Positions 20,066-29,811 of a DNA stretch of 64,000 bases are shown here, one piece after another. Position numbers and translations under genes: made by a program. The notes under the pieces are model-generated. The model did no database searches, was not told the origin of the DNA, and worked only from the letters and a program-made list of their open reading frames with translations. The DNA comes from Parerythrobacter_A sp963761775 (lineage in GTDB: Bacteria; Pseudomonadota; Alphaproteobacteria; Sphingomonadales; Sphingomonadaceae), in assembly GCA_963761775.1 (NCBI GenBank), contig CAVXIF010000001.1:252422-316421 (forward strand), read 5' to 3'. Every line of letters starts with the position of its first letter. Positions within the stretch are counted from its first letter, which is position 1.

Positions 20066-20228
20066 GTGCGGTTTCCTTTGGGTATGAGAGCGGTGCGCGC
20101 GTTCCTGCCGCGCGTCCTGAATATGCCTGCGACACCTGCGCGTTCGGGTGCTTTTCGTCAAGGGTTCGCCAGTATTCGGGCGGGGTTCGGGCAGCCGTTT
20201 GTCCTAACCATCGTGTCCCGCAATATTG

Positions 20229-21104
20229 CTACTGCGCGCCACGTTGCTGGCGCACCGCGATCCAGCACCCGGTCACGATCAGGACTGTGCCTGCCAGGGT
20301 GATCGCACGCACGCTTTCCGCAAAGAAAACCCAGCCCAGCGCGCTGGCCCAGACGAAGCTGCTATATTCGATAGGCACCAGCACCTGCGCCTCGGCGCGG
20401 GCATAGGCCCAGGTAATCGCCAGCGACGCCGCCACCGTCAGGATGCCCGCCGCCAGCAGGATCAGCGCGATTTGCGGGTCGGGCATGGTAAACACAAAAG
20501 GCAAGGCAGGCGCGAACAGCAGGAAACCGACGCCGCCGTGAAACGCGGTCGCTTCCAGTGGCCCTGCCACCAATGCCTGTTGCCGGATGATGATGAAGTT
20601 CCAGGCATAGAGCGTTGCGGAAAAAAGCAGCGCGGCCAGACCTTTCACCGTTTCCAGATCGGCCGTCACGGCACCGAGCCGTCCCGATACGATGACGATG
20701 GTCCCCGCAAACCCGATCAGCGAACCCCACACCGCCTTGGGCGCGATTGTTTCGCCAAGCAGCACCTTGGCCAGATACAGCGCGAGCAGCGGCGCGACGA
20801 AGGAGATGGCGATGGCTTCCGCAATCGGCAGCTTGGTAAGCGCGTAGAAGAACGAGAATGCCATCACGGCGGACACCGTCCCGCGCAGCAGATGCAGTCG
20901 CAGGACCGGCGGCGCGGGCCAGCGCCCTCCGCGCGCCAGCCATACGGGCATCGCCAGCGTTGCTGCAAATCCGGATCGCAGCACCGAGGCGCTATAGGCC
21001 CCGATTGCCAGCGCCGCGCCCTTCATCGCGGCATCCATGACGGACAGGCACGCCACACCGAACAGGGCCGCCAGCAGGGGCCAAAAATGTGGATGGCGCG
21101 TCAT
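20229..21104 (-). CDS. EamA/DMT-superfamily transporter
   Basis: A 291-residue inner-membrane protein with about ten hydrophobic helices in two EamA repeats. The first contains SVMDAAMKGAALAIGAYSAS and FSFFYALTKLPIAEAIAISF, the second IEYSSFVWASALGWVFFAES, both typical of drug/metabolite exporters. The substrate cannot be inferred. The start MTRHPHF at 21104 is preferred over an in-frame start 17 codons upstream because homologous DMT proteins begin close to the first helix. Confidence 0.85.
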   Translation of the reverse strand: MTRHPHFWPLLAALFGVACLSVMDAAMKGAALAIGAYSASVLRSGFAATLAMPVWLARGGRWPAPPVLRLHLLRGTVSAVMAFSFFYALTKLPIAEAIAISFVAPLLALYLAKVLLGETIAPKAVWGSLIGFAGTIVIVSGRLGAVTADLETVKGLAALLFSATLYAWNFIIIRQQALVAGPLEATAFHGGVGFLLFAPALPFVFTMPDPQIALILLAAGILTVAASLAITWAYARAEAQVLVPIEYSSFVWASALGWVFFAESVRAITLAGTVLIVTGCWIAVRQQRGAQ

Positions 21105-21247
21105 GCCGCCTGCCCTAGATGCGCGCGCCCCCGGCGTCATCCGGCGCGTTGTCATTCAGCGCGCATAAAGCGGCGCGGTTTGATAGTTCGTCATGGCTGG
21201 GCTACGCCCGGCAAACCGAACAGATTTAGACTTATACGGGGCCGCGA

Positions 21248-22642
21248 ATGCATCTTTCTTCCATCCTGAAGCGCGCATTGCCGCATGTCGCTATTATTTC
21301 GGGCGCTACGCTGTTGTCGGCAACGGCTGGCGCACAGACCTCTCCGCAGAACATCCTGCCGCAAAAGGCCGAAATTCAGGAACAGAGTGTCGAGGCCGAT
21401 ACCGGCGCGTTCATTTCCGAACCCGTGGTGCAGGCAATCGACGCGATGGCCGAACCGGAATATCCCGTGGTGCAGGTCTGGACCACAGAGGCGGCAACCG
21501 CGTTGCTGACGAAGGTGGAAGGGGTCGGCGCAGAAGGGCTGGACCCCGCCGAATACGAACCGCAGGTTCTGCGGGAAAGCATTGCATCAGGCACCGGCGC
21601 CGAACTGGATGCGACGGCCAGCAAGACCTTTGCATGGCTGGTCGAAGACCTGCGCGATGGCCGCACGCCGATGGACGGGCGCAAACAGTGGTTCGTGCTG
21701 GACCCCGACCAGGACCGCTATCCGACCGGCAAGCTGATGGCGCAGGTGCTGGAAAGCGGCGATCTGGCGGGTACGCTCGAGCAGATCATGCCCGAGCATC
21801 CCGATTACTACCGGCTGCGCGAAGAGCTGGCCGCAACGCCGGAAACCGACGGCAAACGGCGCAAGCTGATCCGTGCGAACATGGACCGCTGGCGGTGGCT
21901 GGCGCGTGATCTGGGCAGTCAGTACCTGATTACCAATGTGCCGGAATACCAGCTGCGCCTGACGGTGAACGACAACATTGTGCGGACCTATCGCACCGTG
22001 GTCGGCAAGCCGGGCCGTAATGCGACGCCGCAAATTGCCGAAAGCGTGGAAGGTATCGTGTTCAATCCGACATGGACCGTGCCGCAGTCCATCGTGAAGG
22101 GGGAAGGGCTGGGCAACAAGGTGCTGAACAACCCGGCTTGGGCGAAGCGCGCCGGTTACACCGCAACCCGCACGGCCAATGGCTGGACCAGTGTGGTGCA
22201 GCAGCCGGGGCCGACCAATTCGCTGGGCCTGATGAAGCTGGACATGCCCAACCGGCATGCCATTTTCCTGCACGACACGCCCTCTCGCCACCTGTTCAAG
22301 AACGACGCGCGGGCTTTGAGCCACGGCTGCATCCGCACCGAACGCGCGACGGAACTGGCGATTACGCTGGCGATCCTGCGCGGCGGCAAGTCGGCGGACG
22401 AGGCGAAGGGCATCCTGACTTCGGGAAAATACACCAAGGTCGGGTTCGAAACCTCGATGCCGGTGTACATCACCTATTTCACGATGGCGCAGGATATCGA
22501 CGGCAAATTGCGCACGTTCAAGGACATTTACGACCGTGATGGCGCAGTGCTGGCATCGTTCGACAAGCCGCGCGTTGCCAATCGCAGCCGCGTGACGGGC
22601 GAGCAGATCATCCCGATCGAGGACGACCTGCGCGACAGCTGA
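21248..22642 (+). CDS. L,D-transpeptidase (YkuD catalytic domain, YcbB-like layout)
   Basis: A 464-residue periplasmic protein. A signal peptide (HVAIISGATLLSATAGAQ) precedes an N-terminal scaffold region, then a YkuD domain with the catalytic motif ALSHGCIRTE; the nucleophile is Cys361 and the upstream His is in FLHDTPSRHLF. Such enzymes make 3-3 peptidoglycan cross-links or attach proteins to peptidoglycan. A large N-terminal half before the catalytic domain is typical of the YcbB/LdtD group. It converges on another transpeptidase-fold gene ending 6 bases beyond its stop. Confidence 0.92.
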   Translation: MHLSSILKRALPHVAIISGATLLSATAGAQTSPQNILPQKAEIQEQSVEADTGAFISEPVVQAIDAMAEPEYPVVQVWTTEAATALLTKVEGVGAEGLDPAEYEPQVLRESIASGTGAELDATASKTFAWLVEDLRDGRTPMDGRKQWFVLDPDQDRYPTGKLMAQVLESGDLAGTLEQIMPEHPDYYRLREELAATPETDGKRRKLIRANMDRWRWLARDLGSQYLITNVPEYQLRLTVNDNIVRTYRTVVGKPGRNATPQIAESVEGIVFNPTWTVPQSIVKGEGLGNKVLNNPAWAKRAGYTATRTANGWTSVVQQPGPTNSLGLMKLDMPNRHAIFLHDTPSRHLFKNDARALSHGCIRTERATELAITLAILRGGKSADEAKGILTSGKYTKVGFETSMPVYITYFTMAQDIDGKLRTFKDIYDRDGAVLASFDKPRVANRSRVTGEQIIPIEDDLRDS

Positions 22643-22648
22643 GACAGG

Positions 22649-23368
22649 TTAGAAAACGCCGGGCATCAGAATGTCGCTGCCCTGCGGAGGCTGCGGCGTC
22701 AGCGGCACGATGTCCGGCACAGGCTCCGGCTTGATCACCTTGGAACCGTCTTCGGCTATGCCGAGGGTGTCGGCAAACAGCACGCGCCCGCCGCCCAGCT
22801 TCAGCAGCGCAATCTTGAAGTCGGCATCGCCCATCGCGAAGCAGCCATTGGAGCGGCCTAGCCGGCCCCATTTTTCCAGATGTGCGCGTTCGGCATAGCG
22901 AGCACGATGCATCACGATGGCGCGATTGAGCGCGTTGGAATTGTCTTCGTCCAGACCTTCCAGCCGGATCGAAGTGCCGAAGCGCCCGGTGTACCAGCCA
23001 TACGTCATATACAGCCCGCGGCTGGAGCAATGCGATCCCTCGACATTGCTGAACCGGTCGAGCCAGCCGTCATGGTCGGGGTCCGAACCGTCGCCGTGGC
23101 TGACCAGATAGCTGTCGATCCGTCCACGCTCCAGATCGACGAAGTGGAAACGCGGTTCCGAACTGCGCAGACCGTAATCCGCGATGCCGACGATATCGCG
23201 TCGCCACAGCAGGTCGCCTGCCCGCGCCTGTTCGCGCTTGGCGATATCGACCAGCAATGCATCGCGCGGCAGCCCGCTGCGCACTTGTGCCGGAAGCCTG
23301 GCGGGCAGGGCCAGTGCGGTGCCCAGTGCAAGGCTGCTTGTCAAAAGTTGGCGTCTGTTCATGGACAT
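22649..23368 (-). CDS. Secreted YkuD_2-type murein L,D-transpeptidase catalytic domain protein
   Basis: A 239-residue exported protein with the Tat-like start MSMNRRQLLTSSLALGTALA. The domain contains the His segment VMHRARYAERAHLEKWGRLG and RSNGCFAM, where Cys176 would be the nucleophile. The SNGCFAM form and the preceding SSRGLYMTYGWYTGR fit the PF13645-like subfamily better than classical YkuD. The C-terminus is Pro-rich. ATG 23368 has AGGGT a few bases upstream; ATG 23362 is an alternative. It is divergent from the small periplasmic gene at 23419. Confidence 0.82.
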   Translation of the reverse strand: MSMNRRQLLTSSLALGTALALPARLPAQVRSGLPRDALLVDIAKREQARAGDLLWRRDIVGIADYGLRSSEPRFHFVDLERGRIDSYLVSHGDGSDPDHDGWLDRFSNVEGSHCSSRGLYMTYGWYTGRFGTSIRLEGLDEDNSNALNRAIVMHRARYAERAHLEKWGRLGRSNGCFAMGDADFKIALLKLGGGRVLFADTLGIAEDGSKVIKPEPVPDIVPLTPQPPQGSDILMPGVF

Positions 23369-23418
23369 TACCCTAGCCGACAGCGATTGACGCATCGCTG
23401 AACGGGAAGGGGCATGAC

Positions 23419-23895
23419 ATGGTATCGAAAGCGCGCAAGAGGTTTGGCGGACGATTGGCCGCCGTGTGCGGCGCGGCGTTGCTGGCAAGCGGTCCGGCGG
23501 TTGGCCGCGACGACGCGACTGCCTCTGCGCCGATGGACCGGACCACGCTGGAACGGCTGGCGACCAATAGCGGCGTCACCCTGCAATGGATCGGTTGGGA
23601 ACGGCGCGGTATGGTCGATGTGCGGCGCGATGGCGAAACCGTTTACCTGAGCGGAAGCCAGATTGACGCGAACGGTAGCGGGACCCTCTGGCTCGATGGT
23701 CGCGTTGTAGAAGCGGGCCGTGACTATTTCATTTTCGACGGCCTCATCCGGATGGCAAACACGCCCGATGCGGGACGGGTATGCGAAGCCGACAAGACCT
23801 GGCGCTTCGCCATCACGCAGAACCGCCGCTATTACCGGCTGCGCGAATTCGAATGGTGCGACGGATTGACGGACTATATCGACATCTACTTCTGA
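23419..23895 (+). CDS. Periplasmic hypothetical protein
   Basis: A 158-residue protein with a basic N-terminus (MVSKARKRFGGR) and signal segment LAAVCGAALLASGPAVG. The mature part has TTLERLATNSGVTLQWIGWE, DGETVYLSGSQ, a GTLWLDGRVVEAG hairpin-like segment and two Cys (RVCEADKTWRF and FEWCDGL) that could form a disulfide. I do not recognise a family. Its end overlaps the end of the convergent deacetylase gene by 10 bases. Confidence 0.65.
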   Translation: MVSKARKRFGGRLAAVCGAALLASGPAVGRDDATASAPMDRTTLERLATNSGVTLQWIGWERRGMVDVRRDGETVYLSGSQIDANGSGTLWLDGRVVEAGRDYFIFDGLIRMANTPDAGRVCEADKTWRFAITQNRRYYRLREFEWCDGLTDYIDIYF

Positions 23896-24806
23896 CCGGC
23901 TGCGGGCCAGCCCGCATTTTCATCCGCCATCGCCAGCATCGAAGCGGCGTGGCGCGCCGCCACCACCCGCTGGTCCGAACCGTATCCGCCACCCAACGCG
24001 CTGGCGATCGGTATCCCGCGCCGCCGCGCTTCGCGCACGACAAACCGGTCGCGGTTTTGCAGCCCGCCATCGCTCAGCGCCAGCCGGCCCAGCCGGTCAT
24101 CGACATGCGGATCGACCCCTGCCTGATACAGCACCATGTCGGGCGCGAAACGGTCCATCGCCGGGATCAAGGCGTCCCGCAAGGCAACCATGTAGTCGTC
24201 ATCCTCTGTCCCGTCCGGCAGCGCCACATCGAGGCTGGAGCGGGCCTTACGCACCGGGAAATTCTTTTCCGCATGCAGCGACAGGGTGAAGACATCCTCC
24301 CGCCCCGCCATCAGGCTGGCGGTGCCGTCCCCCTGGTGGACGTCGCAATCGACGATCAGCACGCGCGTCGCATCGCCTTGCGCCAACAGCCGGTTGGCGC
24401 ACACGGCGAGGTCGTTGAACACGCAATAGCCCGCGCCGGTATCGTGCAACGCATGGTGGCTGCCAGCGGCGGTATTGGCGGCGTAGCCGTGCTGCCTCGC
24501 AAGCTGCGTTGCCAGCCACGTTCCACCATTGGTGTGGCGCACGCGGCTGGCGATATGCGCGGTGACGGGGAAGCCGATCCGCCGCTCCTTATCGCGTGGA
24601 ACGTCGGCGGCGAACACCTGCGCCACGTAATCGGGGCAATGCACCGCCTCCAGCCAGCTGCGCGGCATCGGGTCCGGCGCATGTTCGGTCAGCGGCGCGC
24701 CACTGCGCCGCAGCTCGTCCATCACCAGCATATATTTGTCGAACTTGAACGTGCCGCGTTCGGGCGGCGGGGCCATGTAATCGACATGGTGAACGGCGTG
24801 CAGCAT
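23886..24806 (-). CDS. Histone-deacetylase-family (class II-like) amidohydrolase
   Basis: A 306-residue cytoplasmic member of the arginase/deacetylase fold. The zinc and active-site motifs are present: SHHALHDTGAGYCVFNDLAV with the tandem His, VLIVDCDVHQGDGT with the Asp/His ligands, and YQAGVDPHVDDRLGRL with the third Asp. Bacterial relatives deacetylate small amides such as polyamines or acetoin-related substrates; the actual substrate is unknown. It is last in a compact minus-strand cluster, 5 bases after the thioredoxin-like lipoprotein gene. Confidence 0.88.
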   Translation of the reverse strand: MLHAVHHVDYMAPPPERGTFKFDKYMLVMDELRRSGAPLTEHAPDPMPRSWLEAVHCPDYVAQVFAADVPRDKERRIGFPVTAHIASRVRHTNGGTWLATQLARQHGYAANTAAGSHHALHDTGAGYCVFNDLAVCANRLLAQGDATRVLIVDCDVHQGDGTASLMAGREDVFTLSLHAEKNFPVRKARSSLDVALPDGTEDDDYMVALRDALIPAMDRFAPDMVLYQAGVDPHVDDRLGRLALSDGGLQNRDRFVVREARRRGIPIASALGGGYGSDQRVVAARHAASMLAMADENAGWPAAGQK

Positions 24807-24811
24807 TGGCG

Positions 24812-25315
24812 TCAGCGGCTGGCGTGCGCCGCTGCGTAACCGGCAAGCGCGGCATGAATGGCATCGCCGCTGCGGCTGGCGGCATCGCGCCATGATTTCG
24901 CCGTTGCGGCGTTCAGGGCGACGGGGTTTTCGGGAGCAATAACCAGCACTGCCGGAGTGCCCTCGATATCCGTTACGCCATAATCCGCCGCCAGATCGAG
25001 ATTGCGTCCTTCGCCCGATTGCGGCGTGCCGCTATCGATATAAACCACACGGTATTGCGCTCGCAGCGACCGGAAGCGTTCGGTTTCGAGCCAGCCCGCC
25101 AATGCGCGGCTGTCATGGCACCAGTTCGCACCGAACACGGCCAACACAAGCTTGCCCGATTGCCGCGCTTCTTCCGTAGCGTTCGCCAGCGCAGAGGCTG
25201 CATCCTGTCCGCTATCGTATAGTGCGGCCTCGGGATGGGCGATCCGCTCGCCTGCCATCGTGGTACACCCCGCGAGCAATGCCGCCGCGCCGAGCATTGC
25301 CAGCAAGCGCATCAT
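24812..25315 (-). CDS. Thioredoxin-fold lipoprotein with a WCxxS motif
   Basis: A 167-residue lipoprotein: MMRLLAMLGAAALLAGC ends in the lipobox Cys17. The thioredoxin-like fold includes LVLAVFGANWCHDSRALAGW. The active site is WCHDS, keeping the first Cys but with Ser in place of the second, so it is unlikely to act as a normal dithiol oxidoreductase. VTDIEGTPAVLVIAPENP supplies the cis-Pro loop (TP). Its ATG overlaps the stop of the flavoprotein gene (ATGA), indicating coupled translation. Confidence 0.8.
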   Translation of the reverse strand: MMRLLAMLGAAALLAGCTTMAGERIAHPEAALYDSGQDAASALANATEEARQSGKLVLAVFGANWCHDSRALAGWLETERFRSLRAQYRVVYIDSGTPQSGEGRNLDLAADYGVTDIEGTPAVLVIAPENPVALNAATAKSWRDAASRSGDAIHAALAGYAAAHASR

Positions 25316-26765
25316 GCCGCTGCCGTTTGTCGTGCGTTCTCGCGCGCCTGCTCTGCCAGCACCAGCTTTTGCAGGTTCGGCACCGCCGCCACTGTCTCGC
25401 CCCGGATGGACTTTGCCGCGGCCTGCATGTCGGGCGAGGCTTGCGCCAGTGCCTTGACCATGCGCGCACCGGGATCGAGCCGGTTGTCGGCCAGCCACCG
25501 CGTCACCGCCTTGTTGCCGCTCCACAACATGCGGTTGGTTGCATTGATAAGCAGGGCTTCGGGAAAATGCTCCACCGTGTCGGTAATCCGGCCCGGCGCA
25601 CCCAGCGCGTTCTTTGCCGCATCCGTTTCGAACTGCCCTTCGATGAAGCCTGCCGCAGCCGCACTCAACGATACCAGCGGCACCTGCATCAGCTGTGGCA
25701 CGATGGTATGTTCGCCCTGCCAGATCGGTTCGGTCACGCTGCGCGGTGCGGCAGTTGCGGTGCAATCGATATACAGTGCATCTTCGGGCACGCTGGCGGT
25801 GCCGTCCACACCTGTCAGCATACCGGGGGAGACCGATTTCACGCGTCCGATGCGGATGACATCCTCGATAGTTGCCAGCAGGTCGACTTCGGCCTGCGAG
25901 ATGGTCGGGAAGTGGAACTTGGTCGGCTCGCTGTTGCGGTCGATCCGCAGCATGTGGCCGTCCGCCTCCATCATGCGGAAAATCTCCGCACCCGACGATG
26001 CCGCCGCCGCCGCGCGCATCTGCGAGCGCGGGAAGTCGATGGCCTGTGCCATGTGATCGGCGCCGGTCTGGATCGAGGCACGGTTGAAGAACCACGTATC
26101 GCGCGGGCGTACCCAGCTGATCTGCCGCGCCGCAACGCCCATCTGCAACAGCCAGACGCCGACGTCGCAGGCGGTCTTGCCGCCGCCCATAATGACGAAA
26201 TGCCCCGGTATCGTTGCGTGGCCATAGGCCAGCGTGCCCAGCTCGCCCGGTGTCATCACGGATACGCCGTCGGCCTGCCATTTGCGCTTGGTTATCGTCG
26301 GCACCTGCGCCGCGAATTTGCGCCCGTCGACCAGCTTGCGCGCGGATATCTCGCGCACGTGGCCCGACAGGACGGTGCGTATCCGGTGTGCGCCATCCGC
26401 ACCGCTTTCGTAATCGGTCATCGGCAAATAGCAGACCCTGCCGCTTGGCAGAAACTTGTGCCGCATAGCATGGTCGTAATAGGCCTGCACCTGCGCGCCG
26501 CTGGCCAGTTCGCCGAAACCGGCGTTGGGTCCGGCCTGGTCGATCACGCCATCATTGAGGGCAAGCTGGCTCAACCCGTAAGTGACGCTGGGCTGGTGAA
26601 GCGTTACGAAGGGTAGCTGGTATTCCAGTGACCGCCTGGTTTGGGGTGGCGATCGACGATGGTAATGTGCGTATCGGCAGGTCCGTGGTCGAGCAGGCTG
26701 TCGACGAAGGCCATGCCGATGGCACCCGCACCGATGACGAGATAGTCTGTCTCTACGTCGCTCAT
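25312..26765 (-). CDS. FAD/NAD(P)-binding monooxygenase-like oxidoreductase (frameshifted)
   Basis: The N-terminus (26765 to about 26612) reads MSDVETDYLVIGAGAIGMAF, a Rossmann FAD site, then DRHPKPGGHWNTSYP; a stop follows at once. In the next frame, FVTLHQPSVTYGLSQLAL continues the homologous sequence to 25312, including a second dinucleotide site (VIMGGGKTACDVGVWLLQMG). One base is missing near 26611-26613 in a short G run (CCC on the coding strand). Joined, it is about 484 residues. The two nucleotide-binding motifs suggest a flavin monooxygenase-like enzyme of unknown substrate. It overlaps ispG and the thioredoxin lipoprotein gene by ATGA at its two ends. Confidence 0.82.
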
Positions 26766-27889
26766 TCGGCCGCCACAGTTGCCAGCTCAGCTTCGGCTTC
26801 CAGCGCAGCGGCCTTTGCTTCCACCAGCTCCACGATGTGATCGAGCATGTCGGCGCTCTGCACGGTGTGGTCGGTTACGCCGCTCAGATAGACCATATGC
26901 TTGCCATTGCCGCCACCGGTCAGCCCGATATCGGTTTCGCGCGCTTCGCCGGGGCCGTTGACGACGCATCCAAGTACCGAGAGCGAAAGCGGCGTTTTGA
27001 TATGCTGCAACCGGTCTTCCAGCGCTTCCACCGTGCGGATCACGTCGAAGCCCTGCCGCGCACAACTGGGGCAGCTGACCACGCGCACGCCGCGCGTCCG
27101 CAGGCCGAGCGCCTTGAGCATCTCAAACCCGACGCGCACTTCCTCTTCGGGTTCGGCGCTGAGCGAAACGCGGATGGTGTCGCCGATGCCCGCCCATAGC
27201 AGGCTGCCCATGCCGATGCTGGATTTGACAGTGCCGCCGATCAGCCCGCCCGCCTCGGTAATGCCCAGATGCAGCGGACAATCGACCGTTTCGGCAAGGC
27301 TTTGATAGGCCGCGACGGCCAGGAACACATCGCTGGCCTTCACCGCGACCTTGAATTCGTGGAAGTCGTGGTCTTGCAACAGCTTGATATTGTCGAGCGC
27401 GCTTTCGACCAAAGCTTCGGGACATGGTTCGCCGTATTTTTCGAGCAGGTGCTTCTCCAGACTGCCCGCATTCACCCCGATGCGGATGGCACAGCCGTTC
27501 GCCTTGGCCGCGCGCACCACTTCGGCAACCCGCGCGTTGCTGCCGATATTGCCGGGATTGATCCGCAGGCAGGCTGCGCCGGCATCGGCCGCCTCCAGCG
27601 CGCGTTTGTAATGGAAATGGATGTCGGCAACGATAGGGATGCGCGCCGCCTTGGTGATGCGCCCGAAGGCCGCGCTGGCCTCCACCGTGGGCACCGAGAC
27701 GCGCACGATATCCGCGCCTGCATCCTCGCACCGGCGGATCTGGTCCAGCGTCGCCACCGCATCTTCCGTCGGCGTGTTGGTCATGGTCTGCACGGTGATC
27801 GGCGCATCGCCGCCAACGGGTGTTTCACCGACCATGATCTGGCGACACCTGCGCCGCTCGATCGTGCGCCACGGGCGGATCATGTTCAT
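26762..27889 (-). CDS. ispG: 4-hydroxy-3-methylbut-2-en-1-yl diphosphate synthase
   Basis: Penultimate step of the MEP isoprenoid pathway: converts MEcPP to HMBPP with a [4Fe-4S] cluster. The 375-residue protein has GGDAPITVQTMTNTPTEDA, PIVADIHFHYKRAL and LRINPGNIGS; the cluster cysteines are in VVSCPSCARQ and LGCVVNGPGEA. The tail is Ala/Glu-rich. ATG 27889 has GGAGCG upstream. The downstream flavoprotein gene starts inside its stop codon (ATGA), so an isoprenoid enzyme heads a four-gene cluster of otherwise unrelated proteins. Confidence 0.96.
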   Translation of the reverse strand: MNMIRPWRTIERRRCRQIMVGETPVGGDAPITVQTMTNTPTEDAVATLDQIRRCEDAGADIVRVSVPTVEASAAFGRITKAARIPIVADIHFHYKRALEAADAGAACLRINPGNIGSNARVAEVVRAAKANGCAIRIGVNAGSLEKHLLEKYGEPCPEALVESALDNIKLLQDHDFHEFKVAVKASDVFLAVAAYQSLAETVDCPLHLGITEAGGLIGGTVKSSIGMGSLLWAGIGDTIRVSLSAEPEEEVRVGFEMLKALGLRTRGVRVVSCPSCARQGFDVIRTVEALEDRLQHIKTPLSLSVLGCVVNGPGEARETDIGLTGGGNGKHMVYLSGVTDHTVQSADMLDHIVELVEAKAAALEAEAELATVAAE

Positions 27890-28120
27890 GCGGACGCTCC
27901 GTTCGTCGTGTGTGCAGAACACATGGACCGCTTGGACCACTGTCCTGAGGGCAAAAAGCGGAAGGCGACAAAACCGGGTTCGAAGCGGGGCAATCCGCCG
28001 GGTAATGCTGCGGGAGGATGTGATCTGGCCATAGCTTGCCTTAGCAGCCGCGTAGCAGGTAGGAAACGGCGAAGCGCGTCCGTGTGATACGCATTGCGGC
28101 AGGGCAGGGGAATTACGCCG

Positions 28121-29122
28121 ATGGAAATGCACGACGCCTCTGCTGAACAGGACGGCCCGCTGCTGTTCGCGCGGGTGCTGGACGGGCGCGGCGGGGGCCG
28201 GGCCATCGGCTGGGGAGAGGCGCGGACATGGACCGCCACGACAGACGGAGCGGTGCTGTGGGTGCATTTGTGCCGCGATCACGATGGCTTGCGCGACTGG
28301 CTGATGGGCGCGTTGGGAATATCGGAACCCACGGCGGAGATGCTGACCAGCGATGCCGCACGTCCGCGCGGCTTTCGCGAAGGCAACGCGCTGGTCGCGA
28401 GCCTGCGCGGGATAAACTTCAATCCCGGCGCGGAACCGGAGGACATGGTGTCCATGCAGATGTGGTCCGATGGCACGCGTGTCGTCACCCTGCGCCGCCA
28501 GCCGCTGCAAACGCCGCGCGATACGCTGGCGGAAGTCGATGGCGGCTACGGACCGACCGATGCGGGGGCGCTGATGACCTCTCTGGTCGAGCATCTGATT
28601 GCGCGGATGAACCAGTCCATCGTCGATATGAACGATCATATCGACCGCTGCGATGCGGCAGATATGGACAGCGAAGCGGATACGGTGCTGGCCACCATCA
28701 CCAGCATCCGCCGCAATTGCCTGGCGCTGAAACGCCATATGGGGCCGCAACATGCCGCGCTGGAAATGATCGCGCGCGATGCGCCCGCATGGTTCGAAGA
28801 GCACGACCGGCGCGAGATTGCGGAATCGATCGACCGCCTGCGCCGCTATCTCGATGATATCGATATCAGCAAGGAAAGCGCGGTGGTGCTGCTGGACGAG
28901 GTGCGCGGTCGCGCCGTCGCCAGTTCGGACCGGACGAATTATCTGCTGACGATCATCGCCGCCATTTTCCTGCCACTGGGCTTCCTGACCGGGCTGATGG
29001 GCATCAATGTCGGCGGGATGCCGGGCGTGGACGACGGCGATGGGTTCTGGATCGTGGTCGGTCTGTGCATGGCCATCCTGATCGCGCAGGTGATCTTTTT
29101 CTGGAAATGGAAGTGGCTGTAG
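28121..29122 (+). CDS. CorA/ZntB-family divalent cation transporter
   Basis: A 333-residue protein with a cytoplasmic N-terminal domain, long helices, and two C-terminal membrane helices (YLLTIIAAIFLPLGFLTGLM and WIVVGLCMAILIAQVIFFWK). The loop between them carries GINVGGMPG rather than the classic GMN of CorA, which is typical of the ZntB branch that handles Zn2+. Direction and metal cannot be proven from sequence. ATG 28121 follows GGGGA. It is divergent from ispG. Confidence 0.85.
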   Translation: MEMHDASAEQDGPLLFARVLDGRGGGRAIGWGEARTWTATTDGAVLWVHLCRDHDGLRDWLMGALGISEPTAEMLTSDAARPRGFREGNALVASLRGINFNPGAEPEDMVSMQMWSDGTRVVTLRRQPLQTPRDTLAEVDGGYGPTDAGALMTSLVEHLIARMNQSIVDMNDHIDRCDAADMDSEADTVLATITSIRRNCLALKRHMGPQHAALEMIARDAPAWFEEHDRREIAESIDRLRRYLDDIDISKESAVVLLDEVRGRAVASSDRTNYLLTIIAAIFLPLGFLTGLMGINVGGMPGVDDGDGFWIVVGLCMAILIAQVIFFWKWKWL

Positions 29123-29149
29123 CGGTCGGGCCTTTTGTATTCGGCTGCC

Positions 29150-29809
29150 TTACCAGCGGATGAGGGGCGGCAGGGCATAGCGTCCGACGACCGCGCCGAT
29201 CACGACCGGCGCGATGTGCCAGATGCCGATATGGACCACCCCGTCAAGCTGGCAGGACAAGCCGTAAGCAAGGCTGCCCAGTGCGGTCGCGGCAACGCCG
29301 GTTAGCATCCCGGCGAGGCGCGGCGTGACCGGTGCGGCACGGCGCAGCCAGACGACCAGTGCAGCCCCGACCACCAGCGATGTCGCCAACGCGCTGACCA
29401 TGCATTCCACACCATGCCCGTCGAACAATATGTGGTCGTGCCCGCTATCGCGACCGGCCAGCGCTACCAGCGCAGCCAGCGGCATTACGGCGACCATGCC
29501 CAGCGCCCATTTCGGACCGTCATGCCGGTTGCCGACACGCGGGGTGGCCATAGCCAGCACCGCCAGCGCCGATGCCGTACCCAGGACCAGCAGCAGTCCG
29601 TTGCCGATGTAAAAATAGGGCGAGGCGGTCCCCGACATGGCGGCGGACCAGATGCCTGCGATCAGCGCCACACCGGTCACCGCCAGCGCGAACGCAAGCA
29701 GGACCAGCACGATCCCGTCACGCATCGCGATGGTGCGCACAGGCGCAAGGTCGCCTGCCAGTTCCGCGATGAGCGGGGCGGGGCCGGGTTTCCGGTTCGG
29801 GTCGGACAT
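29150..29809 (-). CDS. nrsF: NrsF-like anti-sigma factor (DUF1109)
   Basis: A 219-residue inner-membrane protein with about six helices and a short cytosolic N-terminus (PLIAELAGDLAPVR). It matches DUF1109/NrsF, the membrane anti-sigma factor of SigF-type ECF sigma factors, in helix layout and in conserved Cys/His near the C-terminal helices (SCQLDGVVHIGIWH). It starts 2 bases after the stop of the sigma gene, the usual sigF-nrsF order. NrsF proteins release their sigma factor under redox or metal stress. Confidence 0.87.
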   Translation of the reverse strand: MSDPNRKPGPAPLIAELAGDLAPVRTIAMRDGIVLVLLAFALAVTGVALIAGIWSAAMSGTASPYFYIGNGLLLVLGTASALAVLAMATPRVGNRHDGPKWALGMVAVMPLAALVALAGRDSGHDHILFDGHGVECMVSALATSLVVGAALVVWLRRAAPVTPRLAGMLTGVAATALGSLAYGLSCQLDGVVHIGIWHIAPVVIGAVVGRYALPPLIRW

Positions 29810-29811
29810 GG

